Positions 20,860 to 28,537 of a stretch of 28,537 nt of DNA are shown here, in pieces. The DNA lies in NCBI GenBank assembly GCA_014885115.2, contig WKLE02002126.1, forward strand, positions 720 through 29,256, read 5' to 3'. The translations under genes and the position numbers were made by a program. The stretch is from Asterionellopsis glacialis. Its lineage: Eukaryota > Bacillariophyta > Plagiogrammaphyceae > Rhaphoneidales > Asterionellopsidaceae. The notes beneath the pieces were generated by a model. The model was not told where the DNA came from. It did not search any database and saw only the letters and a list, made by a program, of their open reading frames with translations. Numbering within the stretch: position 1 is the stretch's first letter; each line of letters begins with the position of its first letter.

Positions 20860-23256
20860 ATGTCACACGCACCGGATAATATAAAATGCCCTTGTTGTAA
20901 TAATCCGTGGGCCGCAGCTACGGTAGGTCTTTTTCTGTACTTTTTTTATTAGATATTTCAAGACGAGAAACAATTGACGTCACTACTTGACATCCGATTT
21001 GACGCTTGAACCATATTCTACTGGAACTTGCTCTACCATGTCCTTCTTACAATGTTCTATCTTTCTGTGGTTGTTTTCTTTCATTTTCGTACGGATGTGA
21101 TAGGGGGATATGTTTGCTCGGATGTGCCAAATCTGTGAAGAAAAGGAAGCTGTAGATGTGAAGGGTTTGTCACGAGGAAATATGGATTTTAATGTCAAGC
21201 CGGAAGATAATTTCTTTCTTTATTCGAATGGTGGATGGATGAAGAATAATCCTATTCCCTCTGAATATCCTTCGTGGAACACTTTCATGACCCTTCATGT
21301 AAAGTCACAAGAGGATCTTCGTGATCTATTGAAAGAGCTTACAGAAAAAGATGGTGACTTATCGGAAGAAGAAAAGAAGGTTGCAGCGTTTTATGCAGCA
21401 GCCTTAGATGAAAATAAGATTGAAGCGGATGGAACGGAACCCATGAAACCTCTTCTTGACTTATGTGATGCTACCGTGGAAGCTTTGAAATCTCAGAACA
21501 ACGAAGAATTTGCAAAATGTATTGGACAGCTTGATGCCAATTTTGGTGTGTATCCCTTCTTTGCGATTGGAGCATCTCCTGATAATAAGAATTCAGACCA
21601 TTCTCTGTGTCAAGTGAGTCAGGGTGGAATTGGTTTACCTGATCGTGATTACTACTTTGACGAAGATAAAGAAGATAAGCGAGAAGCATATAAAAAGCAT
21701 GTAGCTAAAATGCTCACCATGTTGGAGAATCCCTCCGCTACGGAGGCAACCGAAGATATGGTTGCAGCCGCCAACCAAGTCTATGAATTGGAACTTAGCC
21801 TCGCAGAAGCGCACATGACTAAGACAGAATGCCGTGATCCGGAGGCTACGTATAACAAAATGGCGATTGGAGATCTAAGTGAACGGTGCAAAGGAACTTT
21901 TGATTTCACTTCGTACGTTTTACTATCGCATCTCATGTCGTGATCGCAGTGACTTATGAAAAACCTTAACTCATGGTTTCTTTTGTATTCATGTTTTTGA
22001 ATGGTTTATCTTTCAGCTTTTTTGCTGGTGCAACCAACAAATCAACAGAGGAATTAGGAGATATTAATGTGCGAAATACTGCTGCACTTGAGCGTGTTGC
22101 ATCGGTGATTAAAGATCTGGACCCGTCTGTACTTGCTCACTTTTTGCGTTGGAAGGCTGTCACGTCATGTGCACCATATTTATCCAAGGCGTTTGTTATG
22201 GAGAACTTTGATTTTTTTGAAAAGATCATGACAGGGACAGCTGAAATCAAACCCAGGTGGAAACGTGCCATGGCATTTTCAGAAAGAGCTCTTGGTGAAG
22301 CCTTGGGGCAATTATATTGTGCCAAATACTTCGATGAAAGCTGCAAGGGCCGTGCTTTAGCTATTGTCGAAAGTGTCCGCAAGGCATTGGAAGAGCGTCT
22401 AAAGGAAGTTGAGTGGATGTCAGAATCTACTCGTGAATTGGGAATGAAGAAAATGGCGGGGTTTAAAGTTAAAATTGGATACCCTGACAAATGGATTGAT
22501 TACGGTCCTCTCAAAATTGGAACGGACGATGCATTCTTGACCATGGTATTCAAATCTCGTGCCTTTGATCATGGACGCACTGTGAAAGAAATGAATGCAC
22601 CTACCGACAGAGATAAGTGGTTCATGACTCCTCAGACAGTGAATGCTTATTACCATCCAAGTTTGAACGAAATTGTATTTCCGGCTGCTATCCTCCAAGC
22701 TCCCTTCTTCAGTATGGAAGCAGATGATGCTGTGAATTACGGTGCAATGGGTGCAGTTGTTGGTCATGAAATGACTCACGGATTTGATGACAAGGGCCGT
22801 AAATTTAATTACGAGGGAAACATGGTGGATTGGTGGACACCTGAGGATGGGACAGAGTACGAAAAACGTGTTGAAGTAATGGTGAAACAAGCCGAATCCT
22901 TCCAGGTACATGGACAATCAGTTCAGGGTAAATTGACATGTGGTGAAAACATTGCTGATTTAGGTGGACTTCGATTAGCTTTCCGTGCACTCAAGGCCCA
23001 AGAAGACTTTACGCCTGATGATAAGGTGGATGGATTCACTGCAACACAGCGTTTCTTCTTGGGATGGGCACAATGTTGGAGACAAAACGTTACTAAGGAA
23101 CGTGCATTGCAACTCTTGACGCTTGATCCGCATGGACCTAACGAAATGAGATGCAATGGGCCACTTTCTAACATTCCTGAATTCCATTCTGCCTTTGGTA
23201 TCCCTGAAGATTCCAACATGTTCCGTAAAGTAGAAGAAAGAGTAGACATCTGGTAA
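20860..23256 (+). CDS. M13 family (neprilysin/PepO-like) zinc metallopeptidase
   Basis: Three exons, 20860-20922, 21104-21912 and 22017-23256, join across GT-AG introns of 181 and 104 bp and give 703 residues. The junction TC|C keeps the frame between FDFTS and FFAGAT. M13 enzymes are zinc endopeptidases or oligopeptidases. The catalytic signature VVGHEMTHGFDDKGR has H541, E542 and H545; the third ligand is E601 in GENIADLGG, and SNIPEFHSAFG follows. The usual N-terminal entry NMDFNVKPEDNFFLYSNGGW is near residue 50, and the protein ends in the conserved Trp. There is no signal peptide or anchor, unlike animal neprilysins, so a cytosolic enzyme like bacterial PepO is likely. The first 35 residues hold two cysteine pairs (CPCC, CQIC). 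The first exon is short and is the least certain part of the model. Confidence 0.92.
20975..20982. promoter_or_regulatory. Second TGACGTCA palindrome, within M13 intron 1
   Basis: It is identical to the site at 20220-20227, 755 bp away. It lies in the 181-bp first intron, 53 bp after the donor. Both copies could act on the M13 gene; this is inference. Confidence 0.4.
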
Positions 23257-23434
23257 AATGAAACAGAAACTGAGCGGGACACGACAATGCTCATCAAAAA
23301 CTTCACATCTGGCGAGAACCAGAATTAAAAAGAAAAATAATACAGAATAGTACTAATATGTTTGTTTGTACAATACACAACAGCAAAACGCAAAGTATCA
23401 TTTTCTAGTAAAGCATTCAGGTATAAAGGTAATA

Positions 23435-25957
23435 TTATACATCTCCTTGATCAATATTACGAGTATTTGTACCACCACCAACGATGTTGCTTGTCACTTC
23501 ATCTTTGTTGTTGCTACTGATGGTAGTACTGGATTTCCCCAAAAGTACAGCATCACTTTCTAAATATTCTATTGACGAAGATCGCTCTTTTCTTCTCCCC
23601 TGTCGAAAGCTAGATGAATCACTAGTGGCATCAGCAGAACTTGAACCTGTCCGCCGTTCACTTCTTTGTGGAGAAGTTACACCAGTACCTATTTTTCGTT
23701 CACTTGTTTCTGGTGAACTTTTCCCACCACCACCACCATCACCACCACCGCTACTACTAACCTCGGCACCTGTAGTTGTTTGTGATTTGGATTGCAATGT
23801 AGCAATCAATTTACTTCTACGCGATTGGATTACTTCACGTCGTTCAACAGTATGTAGATTTGGTACAGTAGTAGTTGCTGCGGTAGCAGTGCCTGTGGCT
23901 GCAGCACCACCACCCCCATTATCTTTATCAAAGCTACTGTTCGTAGCTATTGATGTCAATGATGCGGGTGGCAATTGTTGTTGTTTACCTTGCTGTTGTT
24001 TTTCGGCAACCGATGCATCAACAGCTCTTGTAAACAGTTCACGATTTAGTCGTAAGCAACGGCATGGACCGGAACTTACAAAGGCGGTAAAGTCAGGTGA
24101 ATAATTAGGTTCTGTAAGGGCATTAGCAGCCAATACTGACCATGATGATACATCCGATCGGAAAGCTTCTTGTCCAGCAACAACAGTAACCTTTCCAGAA
24201 AGAATCAAAGTACATACATCTGTCGAGACTCCCTTTTCATAGATTATATCCTCGGGTATCGAATCACCAATTTCACGTTGCGCTGTGGGTAATTCCTCGA
24301 CGGGTGTTTCAGATATAAATCGCAACAACTGCTTATCTGTCAACAATGATACGGCATACGTATAATTAGTACGTAAATGTGCCAAAACAGCCTTGGACTC
24401 ATCGAACGACAAGGTTTCGTCGACAATCTTGGCATCCAATAAACGTAGCCGGCCCCAATCAAATCCTTCCATGCGATTGACCTTTTCCGAATGTGTTCCA
24501 TCTACAAAGGCATCTGTCTCATCTACAATTTCATCACCTAAAATTTCTTCAATGATATCTTCAAGCGTAATGATACCCTTAATTTCATAATAAGGGTCGA
24601 CTTCTTCATTCTCGTTATTGACATCGCGTACCAAGGCCATATGTGATCGTCCTTGTTTCAATTCCTTCAGGACATCACCCAATTTATCATCCGGCCAGAC
24701 AACATGTACACCTCTACCAAAGATCTGGACAAAGTTACGGACAGGAGTTTCATCTTCTGGATCAATAAAAATTAGATCCTTGACAAACAACAAACCAATA
24801 ATATTGTTGACCGTGTATTCATACACAGGGATACGTGAATATCCAGTTTTAAAAATGGTAGCAACGGTTTCAAAATTTAATTTTTCGTCGACCGCCAACA
24901 TGAATGTATTTTCGAGGGGTGTCATGACGTCTCGGACAGGTATTTCCTTGTATTTGAGTGCACCCTCCATGGCGGCACCAGTATCCTGATCGAACCGTCC
25001 TTCCTTGACATGAATTTCCAATAACTTGGACATTTCCGAATTGGAATATGTGGTGGCCAATTCATGTCCCAGAGTTTTGTTCAAAACAAAGGATATAGGG
25101 AGTGTGATGGGATATAGAAAGAACATAATGACCTTGACCAGCGGTACAGCACGACTCCCAATTTGTAAACTATACCTTTGACAAAGGGCTTGTGGTACAA
25201 TCTCACCAAAGATGACAATTAAAAATGTAGATGCCAAAAAACCAGCAATCCCGCCAGCCTTGTCTGCCAAGAGGATAGAAAGCATGGCATTGACAGCTAC
25301 ATTGCCCAACAACAAGGTACAGAGGAGCAAGTTACCATTACTCCGTACTGGATAAATTATGCGTGCTGCGTCGGCATTTGCTTCATCGTCACCTTCCATG
25401 ACAATTTCTAATCCAGTTTTATCCAATCCCATTAATCCCAATGTTAATCCGGAAAACAAGGCCGAAAACAAAATTAAGATAATAATCAAAATAATTTGGA
25501 TCGCAAATGGAACACTGCTAAATGGATTGGTTTCTGAACCACTGCCGGAGCAATCATTTTCTTCATCAACCTCATCGTCGTCCAGTTGAAGGAATCGTCG
25601 TTGGTGGGTGGTGGTCATTCTCGTTGGTCCATATGAATGAGCAGTACTGACTGTTCGCTGTTCTTCTTCTTCTTTTAAAATCGACGCAGCCGAGGCGAAT
25701 ACTGCATCTGCATGGTTATGTTCATTAAAGCGAAGTTGAGTTGATCTCAAATTACTACTAATGTTGTTGCTGCCATTTTCACGTTGAAACGACAATGGTT
25801 GAGTCACATCAACATACTTTGCAGAAAGATTGCCCAACAAAAAGCAAAGGAATACTAAACAATATTGTGATCGTGTCAACCATGGGGATTGATTAGTTTT
25901 TTTCGTTGGCGAAACACAACTCCATGTAGTATCGGAAGAATCGGGAGGGTCGTCCAT
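23435..25957 (-). CDS. CNNM/Mam3-type DUF21-CBS membrane protein (metal homeostasis)
   Basis: A single-exon gene of 840 residues. A hydrophobic segment (about 31-45) is probably a signal peptide or first anchor, followed by a low-complexity lumenal stretch and acidic residues near 125-135. The DUF21/CNNM transmembrane domain covers about 150-335, with ALFSGLTLGLMGLD and IVIFGEIVPQALCQR as family marks. A CBS pair (about 341-480) includes VRDVMTPLENTFML, GYSRIPVYEYTVNNIIGLL and IKGIITLEDIIEEILGDEIVDETD. A cyclic-nucleotide-binding-like fold, typical of CNNM and Mam3, likely spans about 510-650. The last 190 residues are Ser/Gly/Thr/Gln-rich and disordered. CNNM proteins act in Mg2+ efflux or related cation handling, with CBS domains binding Mg-ATP; yeast Mam3 acts at the vacuole. 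Convergent with the M13 gene (178-bp gap). The specific ion is not readable from the sequence. Confidence 0.94.
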   Translation of the reverse strand: MDDPPDSSDTTWSCVSPTKKTNQSPWLTRSQYCLVFLCFLLGNLSAKYVDVTQPLSFQRENGSNNISSNLRSTQLRFNEHNHADAVFASAASILKEEEEQRTVSTAHSYGPTRMTTTHQRRFLQLDDDEVDEENDCSGSGSETNPFSSVPFAIQIILIIILILFSALFSGLTLGLMGLDKTGLEIVMEGDDEANADAARIIYPVRSNGNLLLCTLLLGNVAVNAMLSILLADKAGGIAGFLASTFLIVIFGEIVPQALCQRYSLQIGSRAVPLVKVIMFFLYPITLPISFVLNKTLGHELATTYSNSEMSKLLEIHVKEGRFDQDTGAAMEGALKYKEIPVRDVMTPLENTFMLAVDEKLNFETVATIFKTGYSRIPVYEYTVNNIIGLLFVKDLIFIDPEDETPVRNFVQIFGRGVHVVWPDDKLGDVLKELKQGRSHMALVRDVNNENEEVDPYYEIKGIITLEDIIEEILGDEIVDETDAFVDGTHSEKVNRMEGFDWGRLRLLDAKIVDETLSFDESKAVLAHLRTNYTYAVSLLTDKQLLRFISETPVEELPTAQREIGDSIPEDIIYEKGVSTDVCTLILSGKVTVVAGQEAFRSDVSSWSVLAANALTEPNYSPDFTAFVSSGPCRCLRLNRELFTRAVDASVAEKQQQGKQQQLPPASLTSIATNSSFDKDNGGGGAAATGTATAATTTVPNLHTVERREVIQSRRSKLIATLQSKSQTTTGAEVSSSGGGDGGGGGKSSPETSERKIGTGVTSPQRSERRTGSSSADATSDSSSFRQGRRKERSSSIEYLESDAVLLGKSSTTISSNNKDEVTSNIVGGGTNTRNIDQGDV

Positions 25958-26380
25958 TCAAAATGAACTTTTTTACTTTTTTTGCAAGAGAGACGCTCTG
26001 AGATTTTCTCAAGTAGACAAGAATGGGATCGTGCAATGTAATCAATACTCGTATGCACTTGACTGAATGGGTGTGTTGTGTGTCCCGACGATGCTCGTAC
26101 ACCCCTCCGTCTCGTTCGACGTGTGTGGTGCGTGGTTCTCCGACCAAGGGGACCTGTTTCTCCTGGTGTGTTCGTGTGCAAGGATTTGCACTGCGTCTTC
26201 TTTGATTCGTTTCCTTGTGTCTTGTGACGCGCCCGGGATTCAAAGTACCTGTAAGGGCTCGCTGATTCGCTCAAAAATCGCAAGGTGCTACCTGCTTCCG
26301 TTGAGATCGGTTCTCTTCATCGCGCTGAGGGAAGGAGGACAGACCAGAAGGATGTTGTGTAGTGAAAACCTTACTTCTCT

Positions 26381-26404
26381 ACCTGGTACCTGTACCGGTA
26401 CTGG
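26381..26404. repeat. GTACC palindromic motif cluster
   Basis: ACCTGGTACCTGTACCGGTA is followed by CTGG. It has the same words as the clusters at 11783-11902 and 17689-17942, with palindromic GGTACC and TACCGGTA cores. Confidence 0.7.
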
Positions 26405-26581
26405 GGATTTCCAGTAAATGGGTATGGGGAGCCTTCTTAAGAATCTTTGGTAGTCATATATTATATATACGCATAGCACATATTATATAAATTATTAATT
26501 TTGGAATACTGGCATCGATCAGTGGGTTCGACATTTCCAGTTGTTTACTCTAGAGAATGGGGATGAGTCGAACCAGTCGGA

Positions 26582-26625
26582 CAGGTGTACCTGGTAGGAC
26601 CCCAACCACGTAGGACCTACTACGG
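26582..26625. repeat. GTACCTGGTAGGACC / GTAGGACCTACTA motif cluster
   Basis: It combines the GTACCTGGTA word seen elsewhere with the TAGGACCT word of 2395-2443, so it links the two motif types. It lies about 290 bp upstream of the start codon at 26911. Confidence 0.6.
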
Positions 26626-26910
26626 TATCGGCTACCACAACACATGGCACAGCCAACGACCAGCACTAAACACTGCAATTGTCGCGCGAAGATCCCCTCA
26701 AATGGAGTTCTCAGTCGGGCTTCTCTAAAAGATACCTGACTGAGAAACATTGCGCTAAAAACTCTTCTTCGAAAAAGACCACAGTCAAGGAAAAATGCGT
26801 GCATAATAATTTGAGAGAAACAATCGACATCCAGACATACCCGAAGTTGTTGCTGTATTTGTACCATTCGAGAAATATACAGAACATTCTGTGTTTCATC
26901 CAAAAAGAAA

Positions 26911-28537
26911 ATGGAAAAAAGAGGAGCCTGTCGTATAACCACGAAACGCAGTATTCTTCTTGGGGCATTGATACTTCTAAAATGGTGCGCTTTTGATTCT
27001 TTGGGTCAGGCATCCTCTTCATTTTCCTGCGGCACAAATTTACACATGACTGAAGCTTTTCTGTCTGATTCATGTTGCGTTCAACATACAGAAAGGCGAA
27101 GATGTGTCGATGATGAATTCTGCACAGGAGTCGTCATGTCACATCCATCATCTTTCTTAACAGCATGTTGCGACGATTACGAAAGCTGTGGAGACACCAA
27201 GAATCTCTTCAAGACACTCGGTATATTAGAGAAATTATCAGTAACCGACTTTGCTCTTTCCACCATTATTATAGTTGTGCTCTTGGCAAAGATCTATTTT
27301 AAATATACCCTCAATGCATACAAACAAAAGAGAGGCTGTACAATACTATTGGCCGTGCTAGAATTTTTTGCTCTCGTTCTCAACTTGGTCATTGTTGCCT
27401 ACGCTGTGAACAGCAATGCCCTACATACTGCGGAAGATCTCAAGGATGCCGAGTGCTTCACAACAGCAAATGATGCTGCAATCATTGGTGATACCATTAA
27501 TCACTTGAAACACTATAGGCTCATTGCCATCCTGGAAGCCGTGTTTGATTTTTTACTTCTCACGATTCACATCCTAGAAGTTCGGCAAGAACAAGATGAC
27601 GACAAAGATAATGGTTGGAGCTTACTTGAAAGTTCCGGTCTCATATTTGATATCGGCGAAGAATTCTTTGCGGCCATCAACTTATTTGTCTTATTGCGGC
27701 CAGCCATGAGGGATTTAGAATATCTATACGATTCTCTAAGTATGAACCCTGCTACCTCGGTCAACCAAACAAGTCAACCTTGTATTTATTCATGTTGCCT
27801 TGCGTTTCTTGTCAAGAACACTACAATCGCTTCTCTACCTACGGCATTTCCTAGTCGTATTGATCCTACTACTAGCCCTTCGAAGAATGTTCCTCCTGTG
27901 CCCTCGTCTACACCTCCATTACCATTCACCGAACGACCTACAATGCAAGATCCAGATAGACAACAAGACCCAGAAATCGAACCCATCATGACAGAACGAT
28001 CAACCACAACACCGACAAAAAATCCATCAGAAAATTCTAAATTTTCTTCATCACCATCGAACAATCCAACGCCAACGCCAACAGCATCACCCTTGGTAAC
28101 CCTCCCTACCAGACCTCCAACAGCTGTTGCTGAGCTTTCGCCGGCACCATCAAAACCTTCAACCACGGCTCCAAATAGTAACCCGCACATAGAAACATGT
28201 GCAAGTGACTCTTCCTGTTCAAGTGGTGTTTGCGTGAAAGGGAGGTGTATGGAGAACAAGCAATTGGATTTATCACCCTGTGATACCAATACTGATTGTG
28301 TAAGCGGTGGCTGCTATCTAGAAAACTTCTCAAAACAAGCCGATGCAGTCTGCTGCCCAGAAGGCTACGTATATATCAATCGAAATGAAATTCCTTGGTC
28401 AAATAGTAATACGTATTTCTGTAAATACCAACAGAAAACAGGAAAACCTTGTGCTAGTAACAACCTTTGTACTAGCGGAGTATGTGTAGATGGTATTTGT
28501 GCTTCAGGTAAGATTGAAAACCTGGAGCATTGCGACG
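26911..28537 (+). CDS. Cysteine-rich membrane protein with Ser/Thr/Pro stalk, unknown family (3' end beyond window)
   Basis: The frame is open from ATG 26911 to the window edge, 542 codons without a stop. An in-frame TGA at 26812 and no ATG between support this start. A signal peptide or anchor (about 13-33) precedes a Cys-rich segment (40-93; C40, C55, C56, C65, C71, C87, C88, C93). Four hydrophobic stretches follow (about 112-130, 143-167, 203-223, 241-263). A Ser/Thr/Pro stalk runs from about 305 to 425. Then comes a second Cys-rich part with three copies of C-x5-C-x4-C (430-441, 457-468, 514-525), for example CASDSSCSSGVC. The repeats resemble small disulfide-knot modules of extracellular proteins. 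I do not recognise the family. A surface or secretory-pathway membrane protein is the reasonable reading. A GGTAAG at 28507-28512 could be an intron donor. Confidence 0.8.
   Translation, partial: MEKRGACRITTKRSILLGALILLKWCAFDSLGQASSSFSCGTNLHMTEAFLSDSCCVQHTERRRCVDDEFCTGVVMSHPSSFLTACCDDYESCGDTKNLFKTLGILEKLSVTDFALSTIIIVVLLAKIYFKYTLNAYKQKRGCTILLAVLEFFALVLNLVIVAYAVNSNALHTAEDLKDAECFTTANDAAIIGDTINHLKHYRLIAILEAVFDFLLLTIHILEVRQEQDDDKDNGWSLLESSGLIFDIGEEFFAAINLFVLLRPAMRDLEYLYDSLSMNPATSVNQTSQPCIYSCCLAFLVKNTTIASLPTAFPSRIDPTTSPSKNVPPVPSSTPPLPFTERPTMQDPDRQQDPEIEPIMTERSTTTPTKNPSENSKFSSSPSNNPTPTPTASPLVTLPTRPPTAVAELSPAPSKPSTTAPNSNPHIETCASDSSCSSGVCVKGRCMENKQLDLSPCDTNTDCVSGGCYLENFSKQADAVCCPEGYVYINRNEIPWSNSNTYFCKYQQKTGKPCASNNLCTSGVCVDGICASGKIENLEHCD

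Larger units (their letters stand above)
25958..26910. promoter_or_regulatory. Divergent intergenic region between CNNM and the cysteine-rich protein gene
   Basis: This 953-bp region is the 5' flank of both genes. CpG is frequent, especially in 26020-26330. Two GTACC/TAGGACC motif clusters lie within it (26381-26404, 26582-26625). The frames of 60-135 codons on both strands overlap each other and resemble no known protein. Confidence 0.5.

Noticed and set aside
21913..22016. Possible frameshift or two separate genes in the M13 locus
   Set aside because: A GTACGT donor and TTTCAG acceptor define a 104-bp intron that restores frame and family alignment exactly.
23484..24104. 206-codon plus-strand frame
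   Set aside because: It mirrors the low-complexity C-terminal tail of the CNNM gene on the opposite strand.
27786..28289. 167-codon minus-strand frame, Gly/Val-rich
   Set aside because: It is antisense to the Ser/Thr/Pro stalk of the gene starting at 26911. The Gly/Val composition is the complement of Thr/Pro/Ser codons.
1..28537. CRISPR array, prokaryotic operon or integrated virus
   Set aside because: There are spliced genes, no regularly spaced repeats, no phage or viral genes and no ribosome binding sites. The window is eukaryotic nuclear DNA.

Overview
The window is nuclear DNA of a photosynthetic stramenopile, most probably a diatom. The genes carry short GT-AG introns (86 to 181 bp). 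Two proteins have long Ser/Pro/Thr stalks of the 'P-S-x-x-P-S/T' type common in diatom secreted proteins, and one N-terminus looks like a diatom bipartite plastid presequence (signal peptide with an 'STAFTT' motif). The gene set is eukaryotic. I cannot name the species.

Layout. (1) 70-1890: two convergent genes, a small multi-pass membrane protein (+, two exons, HxxxH motif) and EMC3 of the ER membrane protein complex (-). (2) About 1891-12385: 10.5 kb without a convincing gene. Its core, about 2353-11477, is AT-rich and almost free of CpG; I count no CpG between about 4914 and 7812, while the flanks have many. (3) 12386-14022: a three-exon GH99-like (endo-mannosidase type) type II membrane glycosidase (+). 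(4) 14572-20023: three minus-strand genes, a PDIA6/P5-like protein disulfide isomerase, an M50B-like membrane metalloprotease and a two-exon M32 metallocarboxypeptidase. (5) 20860-23256: a three-exon M13 (neprilysin/PepO-like) metallopeptidase (+), divergent from the M32 gene and sharing with it an upstream region that carries a TGACGTCA palindrome; a second copy lies in M13 intron 1. (6) 23435-25957: a CNNM/DUF21-CBS membrane protein (-), convergent with M13. (7) 26911-28537: a plus-strand gene open to the window end, encoding a cysteine-rich membrane protein with a Ser/Thr/Pro stalk; I recognise no family.

Several products belong to or pass through the secretory system: EMC3 inserts membrane proteins in the ER, the PDI folds them, the GH99-like enzyme would act on glycans in the Golgi, and the CNNM, M50B-like and cysteine-rich proteins are likely clients. 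I read this as ordinary gene content, not as an operon-like system. Three metallopeptidases (M50B-like, M32, M13) lie within 7 kb.

The unusual signals are outside the coding regions: the 9-kb CpG desert, and a family of short intergenic motifs (GTACCTGGTACC, TAGGACCT, CTCTAGAG) that recur between genes and lie on both sides of the desert.
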